This document shows, piece after piece, positions 53,529 through 64,000 of a DNA stretch of 64,000 nt (position 1 is its first letter; every line of letters begins with the position of its first letter). The position numbers and the translations under genes are program-made. The notes under the pieces are model-generated. The model saw only the letters and a list, made by a program, of their open reading frames with translations, searched no databases and had not been told where the DNA came from. The stretch comes from Raffaelea ambrosiae (lineage: Eukaryota > Ascomycota > Sordariomycetes > Ophiostomatales > Ophiostomataceae): positions 3,297,102-3,361,101 of the forward strand of contig PCDI01000005.1 in assembly GCA_002778195.1 (NCBI GenBank), written 5' to 3'.

Positions 53529-55013
53529 GGCCGCGCTATCCCTCCGTGCATATGCAATGGCAGTGTGATTTCCACGGGGAGGACCTCTGGTTTCCTATCC
53601 CAGGTTGGCCGTCACATGATGCCCAGGCAGCAAAGGAATGTCCAGGCAGCCAAGGTGCACGTACAAGCTTCCACGATACAAGGGCTTACATAGTGCGAAT
53701 AGCAGTCCCATGCTCGTCCAGAGGGTGTTATTGAACATGGAACCCGCGAACAATAGGGAAGTGTGTTACAGATCCGATCGGCAGACAAGCAAGGCAGTCA
53801 TTTTGACAGACTCTGTGTCAGAAAGAATCAACAAGCCGACTGATACAAGTGAGCCATTTCTCGCGCACGCTTCTGCACTCCTGCACGCTTCCTCCTCTGC
53901 ACCGCCGCGTCTTAATGAACTCGGACTCGGTCCCTGTCCGGGGTCCCGGTGGGAGAACCAATCAAAGCCTGGCCCTCTTGCAACGCAACGTCCGCAGGAA
54001 TATTGGAATATGGAATGTCTGAACACACAACTAACCTTGAACAGAACAGGAAAGTCGTAAGGTCCCCAAGCAACTAGCCTTCAACCACCCCTGGGTTATC
54101 CCTTCCTCCTGGGCGATGCAAGGGAGTCTCCAGACACCTGGCCAAAGACAACTAGTTAGCCGAATCCAACGGTCCTCGCACGACCCTGTGCCTACGTAGC
54201 CGAATCCAACGGTCCTCGCACAACCCTGTGCCTACGCAGAGGGGGTGGGCACGAACATACAGTAGCGTCTGCTAACTAGTCTGCTAGCAGCAGGTTGTCT
54301 GCTGCGGGTCCGTGTAGTGTGTTCGGTTCTTGCCTTGGGCGCTTAGTGCGAAAATCCTCCGCAGTTTCTAGCAATATCAGATGTCCTTGTTGTTGAACGT
54401 GGCCCTGGAACATGGCTGCTTATCTACAACATGCCAATCAAGAGATCACATCTAGTTGGAGCAGCTACGAGCACAGCCATGTGGGCCTCCAAGCGCCATC
54501 GGCCACGAGACATCGACTTGGGAACACGGCTGGCATGGCTGGTCTGTCTGTCTAGATAATGCAATGGCCGGATAGGCACCGTGGCTGCTGCTGGCTGCAC
54601 TTCGTGCGAGCAGCCCATATCAAGCCAGCCAGGGGCTGCATCACGACCATGCCGAGCATCTTGCCGAAACCGAAGTGGGCAGTCTGTCGGGTAGGACGCC
54701 AGGAATAGCACGCTATGTCGGACGCCATCGGGCCGCACCCACTCATGGCTGGCCTCGACGTGCTAGATCGGCCTTGGGCTTAACCTGGGCGCTCAAACAG
54801 ACAGGATTTGCCAGACGTTAAAAAAGCGCTCATCTGCAGTGCGGTACGCAGATTGGACCTAGCAACTTTGTCTGTGAAAAAAAAAAAAGAAAAGAAAAAG
54901 AAAAGAAAAAGAAAAGCAGAAAAACGAGAAAAAAAAGAAAGAAAGAAATCGTGCTCTGTTGCTTCGCTCCGTGATCTGTCCAGCCGAACTTTTGTCCACC
55001 CCAATCTCCAAAT
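53529..55013. other. Intergenic region with a duplicated 40-bp unit
   Basis: This is 1.5 kb between the F-box protein (-) and the aldehyde dehydrogenase (+), so a divergent spacer. It contains a direct repeat at 54157-54236 and an A-rich, AAAAG-like tract at about 54878-54948, immediately upstream of the dehydrogenase start. No gene is supported. Confidence 0.5.
54157..54236. repeat. Two tandem 40-bp units
   Basis: Two adjacent copies of a 40-bp unit start TAGCCGAATCCAACGG, at 54157 and 54197. They differ at one position (CGACCC against CAACCC). Confidence 0.9.
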
Positions 55014-56556
55014 ATGGCTCCTCTTCTCGACTCTACAGCCTACCCAGGCAACATCATCAACAACGAGTTCGTCCCGACGGAGAAGACCCGCCACTCCATC
55101 AACCCATCAACCGGCGTGGCTCTCCACGAGGTGCCCTGTGCCACAAAGCAGGATGTCGACTCGGCCGTGGCCCATGCCCAGACGGCCTTCAAGACGTGGT
55201 CCAAGACCACGTTTTCAGAGCGTGCAGAGCTGCTCCTGGCCTATGCGGACGCCATTGAGGTGCAGCGCGAGTCTCTCGAGAAGCTGCTCGTGCAGGAGCA
55301 GGGCAAGCCCCTCGGCCTGGCCAAGACCGAGCTCGGCCTGGCTCTCCAGTGGCTGCGCGCCTTTGCCACCATGGAGGTGAAGGACGAGGTGCTCCACGAC
55401 AGCGAGGAGCGCTCGATCACCCAGACCTACCGCCCCATCGGCGTGTGCTGCGGCATTGTGCCGTGGAACTGGCCGGTGATGCTGGCCCTCGGCAAGATCG
55501 GCCCCGCCCTGGTCACCGGCAACGTCATCATCGTCAAGCCGTCGCCGTTCACGCCCTACTGCGACCTGAAGCTCGGCGAGATCGCTGCGAAGATCTTCCC
55601 CCCCGGCGTCATCCAGGTCCTCAGCGGCGGCGACGACCTCGGCCCCATGCTGACGGAGCATCCGGGCATCGACAAGGTCTCGTTCACCGGGTCGAGCGCC
55701 ACCGGCAAGCTGGTCATGCAGAGCTGCGCCAAGACGCTGAAGCGCGTCACCCTGGAGCTCGGGGGCAACGACGCCGCCGTGGTCTGCGAGGACGCGGACA
55801 TTGCGGCCATTGTGCCCAAGATCACCACCTTGGCCTTTCTCAACTCGGGCCAGATCTGCATGCTCATCAAGCGGCTCTACGTGCACGAGAAGATCTATGA
55901 CGAATTTCGCGATGCCATGGTCGCGTTTGCCAAGTCCATCAAGACTGGCGACGGCTTCGAGGAGGATGTTCTGGTCGGGCCCATCCAAAACAGCCTCCAG
56001 TGAGTTGTTTCGGGAGCCCCCATCGCCGGTTTTTTTGCCGGGCCATTTTGTCCAAGGTGCTAACAAACTCTTTTTTTTTTTTTTTTTCTTTTTCTTTCCA
56101 AGGTACGAGAAGGTCAAGGACATGTACTCGGATATCGACAGCAAGGGCTGGAAGCAAGCCCTCGAAGGCAAGGTCATGAAGGGGACAAAGGGCTACTACA
56201 TCACTCCGGCCATCATTGACAACCCGCCGGAGGACTCGAGAATTGTAACGGAAGAGCCCTTTGGGCCCGTTGTCCCCCTTCTCAAGTGGTCTGACGAGGA
56301 GGATGTGATTGCGCGTGCGAACAATTCCATGTCCGGACTGGGCGCCTCCGTCTGGAGCCGAGACCTCGACCGGGCGGAGAAGATGGCCCGGCAGCTCTCG
56401 GCCGGAAGCGTGTGGATCAACTCGCACTTTGACTTGGCCCCCGATGTCCCCTTTGGCGGGAACAAATGGAGCGGCCTGGGCCGCGAGTGGGGAATGACAG
56501 GCCTGAAGGAGTACTGCAACATCACCTCTCTGTGGAAGTGGAAGAAGGTCATGTAG
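55014..56556 (+). CDS. Aldehyde dehydrogenase (NAD(P)+)
   Basis: Exons 55014-55999 and 56103-56556 give 479 residues, the usual size for the family. It oxidises an aldehyde to a carboxylic acid. The cofactor fold is FTGSSATGK, and the general base Glu248 lies in LELGGND. The catalytic Cys282 is in NSGQICM, and the C-terminal EEPFGPVVP is present. The intron (GTGAGT to AAG) is 103 bp and contains a long T-run. No targeting signal is clear, so cytosolic. It heads a plus-strand group with a methyltransferase, a Baeyer-Villiger monooxygenase and a Zn-cluster regulator. By analogy its substrate may be an aromatic or aliphatic aldehyde from that pathway. Confidence 0.93.
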
Positions 56557-57355
56557 CAGATCTGCACCGGTTGTGTTGGATGGGGTCCTTGTTTGGTCCG
56601 AGGCAATTCTGTATTTGTTCTTGCGTCGTTTGCATATGGCCCAGTGTTTTGCAACCGTTGCTTTACCAAGAAGGATACCATGTTTCATCCAATTGTGATA
56701 GCATCAGCGATCCGAGCCGTTGGATAACTCGATCCGCGAGCCGGGCAAATGAATGGGCGCGGCCCGGTGGGTAATTCCCAGCGTTGAACGACATGAGGAG
56801 GGGTTCCCCCAGTAAGATGCATTCGGGATTGGCAGTGCGAACCTGTTGGGGACGGCCCGTGTTTCTGACCACGTACAACGTACATCCATAAGCACCATCC
56901 TGGCTGCAGGGCGTTTTCTATTGGGCCCCTCGAAATACGAGCAGGCCTGTCGCGTGTGTTCCCAAGCTAGCGGTTGAGCTGCTGGCAAAACTTTTAATCC
57001 GCTGCCGCTATGGGGCTGTCGACTACGGCACATGTCCGCGGCTTGCCGGCCGAACGAGCGGAGAGAGAGGGCTTTCGAGTCACTGGCGCAAAGCCAGAAT
57101 GGTGTTTCTCCGCGTGGTCTGGTAGCCAGTGCCGACTGCGGAGCTGCCCAGGAGCAGTCCAATCAATGCATGACTCGCTGTCGAGCTGGGCTGTATTTAG
57201 ATTCGATGCGTGCACCACACACACACACCTGCAGCTCGTACCGGAAGAAGCAGTCATCGCATCTTTTTTTTTTTCTGTTTTTGGTTTTGGCTATCAGAAA
57301 CACAGGCGCCAAGAAGAGTCAACCAAACACAGAACCTTGGCTGCTTTCGCACAGG
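56557..57355. other. Intergenic region, 800 bp
   Basis: This lies between the dehydrogenase and the methyltransferase, both plus. It contains the methyltransferase promoter. A T-run lies at 57264-57275. No gene is supported. Confidence 0.5.
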
Positions 57356-58126
57356 ATGGCCTCTGTAGATACTCTGGTCGGCGTGCCCCAGCACATCCGG
57401 GAGCTTCTTGCCCGGCTGCACAAGGAATCGTCGGCGCAAGAAGCCGCCATTGATCCCGCCGAACGATCCGATGCGTCCAAGTTCCATGCTCTGATGCGGG
57501 ACAAGTTTATCGCCCTGGACGAGGACAAGGCCCAGTATGTCTACCAGCTTCTGCGCAGCACCAATGCCAAGACCGTCGTCGAAGCCGGCACGTCCTTTGG
57601 CGTGAGCACGATCTACCTGGCCCTGGCTGCCACGGCCAATGCCAAGGCCACCGGCGGCAGGGCCCGTGTGGTTGCGACGGAATACGAGCCCGCCAAGGCC
57701 GCCCAGGCCCGGCAGCACTGGAAGGAATGCGGCGCCGACGTGGCGGAGGCCATCGATCTGCGCGAGGGCGACCTGCGGGAGACACTCAAGGCCGACCTCG
57801 ACCAAGTCGACTGTTTGTTGCTCGACAGTATGCTTGCTTTGCACTCCCTCGTCTTCCGAGTCTGGGCCGGCCCATTGGCGAGAGAGCTGACATGCATGAA
57901 CCCCTGCCTAGTCTGGCCGCCCGTGGCCCTGCCCACCCTGAAGCTGGTCCAGCCAAAGCTTCGCCATGGGGCCGTTGTCGTGATTGACAACACCGTCAGC
58001 TCGTGCAAGAAGTACGCCGAGCTGCTGGACTACATCCGCGCCCCGGAGAGTGGCTTTGTAAACGCAACCTTGCCCTTCAGTGGCGGCCTTGATGTTTGTG
58101 TGTATCTTCCGCAAAAGGAGGCATGA
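57356..58126 (+). CDS. Class I O-methyltransferase
   Basis: Exons 57356-57827 and 57912-58126 give 228 residues. It transfers a methyl group from S-adenosylmethionine to a hydroxyl, in the caffeoyl-CoA/catechol O-methyltransferase family. Motif I is VVEAGTSFGVSTIYLA (about 74-88), and the acidic loop VVATEYEP follows. The second half carries DCLLLD, then LRHGAVVVIDN, as in metal-dependent members. The 84-bp intron splits an Ile codon (A, then TC), giving LLLDIWPP. The ATG chosen gives MASVDTLVGV. A longer upstream open frame has no family similarity. A catechol or phenolic hydroxyl is a natural guess for the substrate, given the neighbouring genes. Confidence 0.9.
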   Translation: MASVDTLVGVPQHIRELLARLHKESSAQEAAIDPAERSDASKFHALMRDKFIALDEDKAQYVYQLLRSTNAKTVVEAGTSFGVSTIYLALAATANAKATGGRARVVATEYEPAKAAQARQHWKECGADVAEAIDLREGDLRETLKADLDQVDCLLLDSMLALHSLVFRVWAGPLARELTCMNPCLVWPPVALPTLKLVQPKLRHGAVVVIDNTVSSCKKYAELLDYIRAPESGFVNATLPFSGGLDVCVYLPQKEA

Positions 58127-58781
58127 TCCGACGGACAAGGAAAGAAAGGAAAAAGGGAGGAAGGCACAAAGTTCACAACAAAACGTTCGTGACGGCTCAG
58201 CTATTCAACATAAGAGACAGGATAGGACACAAGACAGTTGTACCACAGGAGTTGTTGTTCCACAACATAGAACTCGATTGCTGTTTCCTTCGATGAACCG
58301 TGCAGATGCCTGGATCCTGATCGCGCTGGAGAAGTCGTCGTGGCAGCACTGTGCTTTGGCCTTGTGTGAATGGGAGTCACTGTTCCGCCTGGAGCTGAAA
58401 ACGGACAGCAGCTGAGCCGTGCGACTATGGCGTGAGCCGTTCTGCAGAAGACGCAACGCTTCCACAAGAACGCATGCAGAAGCCCATCCAGACTACACGG
58501 CCTCGCGGGGTCTCTCGAAGTGAAGCTGCAGCGTCTACAAGCTCCAAACGGGGGTAGAGTGGGAGCCCCAGCCCACCTTTCGGGCTGAGGCAAGACCATG
58601 GCCGCATGCCGCGATGCTATCACATCACCGTAAGAATGGCGAATCATGTCTGGCCGGGCGGGATTTATGTCCGATGGACGGAGCTCGCCCACTTGACTAT
58701 ATCAGAGCTCGCTGCCGAGACCAGACAGCTCTCTCCGCTTCTGCATCACGCCCAGCATCTAGTTATCTAGTTTGGACCAAC
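58127..58781. other. Intergenic region, 655 bp
   Basis: This is the spacer between the methyltransferase stop and the monooxygenase start. It holds the monooxygenase promoter. I see nothing else. Confidence 0.5.
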
Positions 58782-60752
58782 ATGGCCGGAGACAAACAAG
58801 AAGCCGAGAACAAGGACCCCGTCGACCTGGAGGGCGTGCGCCGAAAATACGCCGCGGAAGCAAAGAAACGGTTTCGCCCCGAGGGCATCTCCCAGTTTGT
58901 GCAGCTGAAGGATGCTGACGAGAAGAGACTCCAAGCCCTCGCCGAAGACCCCTGGGCCGATCACGAGTACCTGAACGCCCAGGACCCGCCGATCCAGCAG
59001 GACGGGGTGTACCGGTTCTTCATAGTCGGCGCCGGCTTCGGCGGCCTGCAGTTCGCGGTCCGTCTCATTGAGGAAGGCGTGGCCACAGCGGACGAGCTTC
59101 GCATTGCCGATGCGGGCGCTGGTTTTGGCGGGACGTGGTACTGGAACCGGTTCCCCGGCCTGCATTGTGACCAGGAGAGCTATGTCTACATGCCCCTGCT
59201 CGAGGAGACGGGCTATGTCCCCACGGCCAAATACGCCCGGGGCGAGGAGATCCGGCTGCACGCCGAGCGCATTGCCGAGCAGTGGCAGCTCGCAGACAAG
59301 ACGCTCTTCCGTGCCGATGTCCAGCGCGTCCACTGGGACGAGGCGTCGCAGCTCTGGAACGTCGCGGCTCGGCAAGACCGCGGACCCAAAGAGGCTCCCG
59401 TGCCTCTGCAGTTCCGGGCACACTATGTGTACCTCGCGGCGGGCATCCTCACCAGGCCCAAGGTACCCCGCATCCCGGGCCTCCATGCCTTCCACGGCCC
59501 CCTCTTCCACACGGCGCGCTGGGACTACGGCCTGACCGGCGGCTCGCCCGCGCTGCCCGACCTCGTCAAGCTGGAGGGCAAGACGGTGGCCATTGTGGGC
59601 ACGGCGGCCACGTCCGTGGGCGTCGTCCCCGAAGTGGCCAAATACGCGGGCGCGCTGTACGTGTTCCAGAGGACGCCCGCCTACGTCAAGCCGCGGGGCC
59701 AGACGCCCACGGAGCTCCCCGCGTTCAGGGCCAAGGTGGCCAGCAAGAAGGGCTGGCAATGGGAGCGGCAGCGGAACTTTAGCGCGTTTCTCACGGACGC
59801 GGCCAAGCCGGGTGAGCCGGACCTCGTGTCCGACGGGTGGACCAACATGCCGGCGTACTCGGCGCACCTGGGCTCCGCCAGGCACGGCCTCGTGGACCCG
59901 GCGCCGGAGCACGTGGAGCAGCATGTCACGGCGTTCCACGCCACGGACCTCCCGCACATGAACGCCAACCGGGCGCGGGTGGACGCGCTTGTGAAGGACC
60001 CCGAGACGGCATCCCGGCTCAAGCCGTGGTATCCGTCGTGGTGCAAGCGCCCGACGTTCAGCGACACCTACTACCCGGCCTTCAACAAGCCGCATGTGCA
60101 CCTCGTCGACACCGACGGCCAAGGGGTCACCCGCGTCACCGAGCGCGGACTGGTGGTCGGCGACCGAGAGACGCCGGTCGACATCATCGTCTTCGGCACC
60201 GGCTACCAGCCGCCGGCCGGCGACCCGTCGACACGCACGGGCGTCGCGATTCGGGGACGCCACGGACGATCGCTGGCCGACAAGTGGCGAACACAGGGCG
60301 CGACAACGCTCCACGGCTGCGCCACCCACGGGTTCCCCAACCTCTTCTTCTCCGGCTCCAGCCAGGGGACGGCGGCCGGAAGCAACACCATGATGCTGTC
60401 CATCGTTGCCGCGCATGTCGTGTACGTCATCCAGCAAGCGGAGCACAAGGTCGGGCGGGGCGCGCGGGCGGTCGTCGAGGCCACGCGCGAAGGCGAGGAG
60501 GCACACACGGCGGAAATCGTCCGGCGATCGCCCTTCTACGCCGCGATGGTGGGCTGCACGCCCGGGTACTTCAACGGCTACGGAGAAGGCGAGCGGGCCG
60601 ACGCGGAGGAGAAGGCCAAGCGAGCCCGAGGCGGTCTGTGGTCCGAAGGAACGGAGTCGTTCCTGGGGTATCTGGAGACGTGGAAGGCGCGCGGGTTCCT
60701 GCAAGGATACGCGGTCCTCCCCGTCCCGGACAGAATCCAGTCTAGGCTCTAA
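58782..60752 (+). CDS. Baeyer-Villiger FAD-dependent monooxygenase
   Basis: This single-exon gene encodes 656 residues from the ATG at 58782. The frame is open further upstream, but without homology. FAD fold: VGAGFGG (82-88) and the GGTWYWNRFPGLHCD block. The Baeyer-Villiger fingerprint FxGxxxHxxxWD is complete, with F237, G239, H243, W247 and D248. The second dinucleotide fold is VGTAATSVG (272-280). The enzyme inserts an oxygen next to a ketone, giving an ester or lactone, using NADPH. The N-terminal extension of some 75 residues (EGVRRKYAAEAKKRFRPEG) is seen in the steroid/cycloalkanone and 4-hydroxyacetophenone-like groups. Its neighbours suggest a small metabolic cluster. Confidence 0.93.
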   Translation: MAGDKQEAENKDPVDLEGVRRKYAAEAKKRFRPEGISQFVQLKDADEKRLQALAEDPWADHEYLNAQDPPIQQDGVYRFFIVGAGFGGLQFAVRLIEEGVATADELRIADAGAGFGGTWYWNRFPGLHCDQESYVYMPLLEETGYVPTAKYARGEEIRLHAERIAEQWQLADKTLFRADVQRVHWDEASQLWNVAARQDRGPKEAPVPLQFRAHYVYLAAGILTRPKVPRIPGLHAFHGPLFHTARWDYGLTGGSPALPDLVKLEGKTVAIVGTAATSVGVVPEVAKYAGALYVFQRTPAYVKPRGQTPTELPAFRAKVASKKGWQWERQRNFSAFLTDAAKPGEPDLVSDGWTNMPAYSAHLGSARHGLVDPAPEHVEQHVTAFHATDLPHMNANRARVDALVKDPETASRLKPWYPSWCKRPTFSDTYYPAFNKPHVHLVDTDGQGVTRVTERGLVVGDRETPVDIIVFGTGYQPPAGDPSTRTGVAIRGRHGRSLADKWRTQGATTLHGCATHGFPNLFFSGSSQGTAAGSNTMMLSIVAAHVVYVIQQAEHKVGRGARAVVEATREGEEAHTAEIVRRSPFYAAMVGCTPGYFNGYGEGERADAEEKAKRARGGLWSEGTESFLGYLETWKARGFLQGYAVLPVPDRIQSRL

Positions 60753-61019
60753 CTGCCCAGGACGGCGTACTATGTAGAAGCGCTGCCGCTAGTTAGAGAA
60801 AAGAGCCCCCCCCGGACTAGTATGTATCATGAATCCTCCCCACTGTGCTCCTCACTGTGCCCCCAAGCCAGGCCGTTATCTGCAAAGCCGTCCGTGCCAT
60901 GCGCGTGTGTGTTCGTTATCAGTGTCGAGGGCCGGCATTGCATATAATGGCGAGACAGCCGCTGCCAGGCCCCGTACAGGGCAGCGTCCCAGACTGGTTG
61001 TCGGCATCGTGCATGTGCC
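60753..61019. other. Short intergenic region
   Basis: This is 267 bp between the monooxygenase stop and the regulator start on the same strand. It must hold the regulator's promoter. No other feature is seen. Confidence 0.5.
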
Positions 61020-63420
61020 ATGGACAGCCCCGGCGAGCTCTCCACGACGGCGTCGCCCACGCCCCTGAAACGGACGAAACGAAGCTCGGTCGCGTAAGCA
61101 CTCTTCCTCTCGGGCTGCGTCGCAGCCGCTGTAGCGGGCATGACTGACCGCGCCCGTAGATGCCGGCGATGCCATTCGCAGAAAATCAAGTGCTCGGGCG
61201 AGCATCCGTGCCGGGCCTGCCGGAGCACGGGCAGGGATGACACCTGCGAGTATCCGTATCGCGAGAGGAAGATCCTCGTGTCGGAACGGTAAGGGACAGT
61301 GTATTCGCGTCTGGTCTTGTTCTCCTGCTGACGGAGACCGGAAAAAGATACCTGGAGCTGCTGAAGCGAGAACTGGGCCAGCTGCGCAGAGAACGGGCCC
61401 AGCAGCAGCGGAGCAGCACGCAGGCCGCGGCAGCCGAGGAACGACACGTCCCGCGGACGGACTCGCCCACGGCCGATGTGGATGTGGTCAACCCCCTGTT
61501 CGACGCGCGGGGGGAGCCGCAGCGAGGCCAGGACCGGCGCCTGCCCGCCGCCACGGACCCGGTCTTTGTGGGCGAGGCGGCCTGCGTGGCCTTTGCCAAC
61601 CGGCTGCTGCAGTGCGTGACCAAGAAGCCCATCGACCTGCAGCCGCCCCTGCCGAGCTATGCGCGCCACGCCACCTTCCACCGGGCCCGCCGCGCGCACG
61701 CGGCGCTGCCGGACCGGATCCATGCCAAGCTGCTCATCCAGATCGTCTCGCGCTTCATCGGCCGCGGCCAGCAGCTCTACCTGCGGAAGTCCTTCATGGA
61801 GGAGCTCGAGAGCGTGTACCGCAGCCTGGCCCACCCCAGCCCCGTCTGGCTGTGCAAGCTCTTTGCCCTGCTCGCGCTGGGCGAGATGTATTCCAGCAGC
61901 AAGCGCCAGCGCGACGAGGAGGAGATCCCGGGCTACGACTTCTTCGTCCAGGCGGTCCACCTGCTGCAGGACGCCTACGAAGAGGCGACCACGCTGCACG
62001 TCGAGGTTTTGATTTTGTTTGTGCGCGCCGCCTGTCCTTGCCCCGGTCACAGAACTACATTGACACACATTGACACACACGCTAACCAGCAGCCAGTCGT
62101 GCTACTCCAACGCCCTGGGCCGTCTTCGCACCGCCTATACGTACAGCGGCATAGCGATGCGAATGGCCCTCGGGCTGGGCATGCACCGGTCGGTGCCGCT
62201 GGACCACCTGTCGCCTGTCGAGCGGGAGAGCCGACGGCGGATCTGGTGGACCCTGTACCGCTTTGACCGGCTGGCCTGTTCCAAGCTCGGCCAGCCCGTG
62301 GCCATCCAAGACGAGGACATTGACGTGGCCCTGCCGTCCATGGACGGCCTGACGCCCGCAGAGCAAGACGAGTTTACGGACCCGGGCTATTTCTGTGCCT
62401 CGCTCGGCCTGGCCAGGATCACGGGAGACATTTGTCAGTGGTGCCCCCAAAAAAGACAGGAAAAAAAAACACAAAAAAAAACCAAAAAAAAAAACATGGT
62501 TCCACAAAACTCACCAACATCTAGTGACGGACATATACTGCCTGCCGGGCAAGAACAAGGCCACCTTTGTCCAGCGCGTCCACCGTATTCTCAGCAGTCT
62601 CCGGGACTGGGATGCCGCCCTGCAGGAAAACCTACGATTCCACTGGGACAACGTGCCGCGCCACGTGTCCAGTCTTCACCTGTCCTACAACCTGTGCATC
62701 ATCCAGACCACCCGGCCCATCCTGCTCTATCTGTTCAAGTCGCAGTTTCATCTCGGCGCGCGCATCCGGCCGGAACGCCCGTCGCCGTGCTCGCCCATGA
62801 CCACAGCCCTGGCCGAGAGCTGCGTCAATGCGGCCCGGACATCCAACAAGATCCTGTCCAAGCTGTTTGTGGACGGCCTGCTGGCCACGTTTGGCTACAT
62901 GGACGCCCACTACATCTTCTCGTCCACCATGATCCTCATCATCTCCGCCGTCATGGAGCCCGACACCGCCGTGTCCGATGCCGTCCAGACCGCCTTTGAT
63001 CTTCTCCGCTCCATGCGCGTCGACGGCAACATCCCCGCCCACGAATACTGCGACCGCCTGACCGCCATCCAGCAGAGCATCTCCGAGCTGCGAAAATCTG
63101 CACCCGCCACCGAACCGGAGGCGCCGCCCGCCTCGCCCGTGGCCGATACCACACAGCGAAGCGTCGCCCTGGCCGGGCCAGACACCCTGCCCGGCGACAC
63201 GGCCTCCCTGCCCAGCAGCACCAGCACCAGCAGCGGGACGATGGATGCCCGTTTTTTCACCGAGCTGGACCATGGGCCGGTCGAGAGCTTCGATGCGCTG
63301 GCCAATCCCTACATCAACAGCTTTCTTGCCTGGTCGTCCAACTCGTTTGTCGATCTCAGCCATCTGCAACAGCTGCCCGATGATCTGGGGTGCGACTGGA
63401 GTCTGGACGACGGCAACTAG
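61020..63420 (+). CDS. Zn(II)2Cys6 transcription factor, likely cluster regulator
   Basis: Five exons, 61020-61093, 61160-61288, 61348-62020, 62097-62433 and 62525-63420, join in frame to 702 residues. The zinc cluster is complete: C26, C29, C36, C42, C45 and C54 (spacing 2-6-5-2-8), in CRRCHSQKIKCSGEHPCRAC. A basic linker and coiled coil (LELLKRELGQLRRERAQQQ) follow. The middle region is the fungal-specific domain with AYTYSGIAMRMALGLGMHR and ESRRRIWWTLYRFDRLA. The first exon is supported because it joins SSVA to CRRC. The third intron (62021-62096) has a less certain donor, GTGCGC. It lies next to, and on the same strand as, the monooxygenase, so it probably controls that gene group. Confidence 0.88.
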
Positions 63421-64000
63421 TGGCATACTACGAGCAACTACTGGCTGGGCTTGTGGGGGCTGGTGACGGATATCTGTCTGGGGGGGGGGGGCCCTATCTC
63501 ACGACACTAAGCACTGATTCGCCAGTTGGCAAGCACGCACATACAGTGCGTATTCTGCCTTTCCCATAGTGCCGAATGTGTAGTTACGGCCAAACCGCAT
63601 TCATTGCCTTTGATACAGTTAGCCGATTCTGCCGCCCCTTTCCTGAAGAGTGAGCCTGTCCGGGGAGCCCCAGAGGAGCTCCAAGCCAGTCGGCCTTGGC
63701 CGCATCTGCCGTCGGCGCCTGGCCCTTTGGCCGTCCCCCCCCTCCGTGTACATAGTACGATAAGAATTTCCCATGTACACGATGTACACGCAGCGTGTCC
63801 CACCGCCGCTATTTCCAATTCGCTGCCACATGTGAGAAAACGGGGAGCCCACGGGGAGCCCACGGCGCACTTGGCCGTGATCGGCTGCCGGTGCCCGGTT
63901 GCATGGGCGAATCATCAACCGCCTTGGGGCTCGAGTTGCCTTTTTCTGGGGCCAAGGGCCGCCAACCAGACATGCCATTTAGCCCACGGAAATCCCTGTA
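63421..64000. other. Right-end spacer
   Basis: No supported gene. It contains a G-run at about 63481-63490 and a short direct repeat of GGGGAGCCCAC at about 63842-63863. The sequence continues past the window edge. Confidence 0.5.

Noticed and set aside
54424..54738. Possible small gene at 54.4-54.7 kb
   Set aside because: Short, no conserved motif, and overlapping a second frame on the same strand.
58767..60704. Minus-strand frame of 645 residues
   Set aside because: Antisense shadow of the Baeyer-Villiger gene, due to codon bias for G/C in third positions.

Overview
The window is nuclear DNA of a filamentous ascomycete, most likely a Sordariomycete. The evidence is genes with short GT-AG introns of about 60-90 bp, GC-rich coding sequence between T-rich or C-rich spacers, two Zn(II)2Cys6 regulators (one with a damaged zinc cluster), a bZIP regulator, a Rim15-type kinase, an Egh16/GAS1-type secreted protein and a Ty1/copia retrotransposon. 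Long CAG/CTG-encoded homopolymers in several proteins would suit an Ophiostomatales-like genome, but that is a guess. I placed splice sites by eye. Every spliced model below keeps its frame across all exons, but none has been tested against RNA.

Layout. 1-6.3 kb has no gene I can support. 6.3-7.4 kb holds an Egh16/GAS1-like secreted protein (+). 8.0-9.2 kb holds the Fe-S co-chaperone JAC1/HscB (-). 9.36-14.72 kb is a full-length copia element (-) with identical 165-bp LTRs, inserted about 200 bp upstream of JAC1. 14.9-17.9 kb is a large F-box protein (-). 18-20 kb holds a minisatellite and low-complexity DNA. 20.2-24.1 kb is a SNF2-family ATPase (-), 24.3-26.0 kb a HECT-like E2-binding protein (-), and 26.3-28.2 kb eIF3d (-). 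28.7-29.1 kb is a broken alcohol-dehydrogenase-like gene. 29.3-31.4 kb is a Zn-cluster regulator lacking one zinc cysteine (-). 32.1-34.0 kb is a four-exon bZIP factor (-). 36.6-37.6 kb is an LPA-type acyltransferase (+). 40.0-40.85 kb is ribulose-phosphate 3-epimerase (-), and 43.0-49.5 kb the Rim15 kinase (+). 50.5-51.55 kb is a Nudix/DUF4743 protein (-), and 51.8-53.5 kb an F-box protein (-).

The right end (55.0-63.4 kb) differs in character. Four consecutive plus-strand genes encode an aldehyde dehydrogenase, an O-methyltransferase, a Baeyer-Villiger monooxygenase and a Zn(II)2Cys6 regulator. This is the layout of a small catabolic or specialised-metabolite cluster with its own regulator, perhaps acting on an aromatic ketone or aldehyde. 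It is the best candidate here for an undescribed pathway.

The retroelement is the other highlight. Its LTRs are identical and its gag-pol frame is unbroken apart from six in-frame stops, all TAG. Its primer-binding site matches the anticodon arm of initiator tRNA-Met, as in half-tRNA priming. Nearly all ambiguous bases in the window lie within it.
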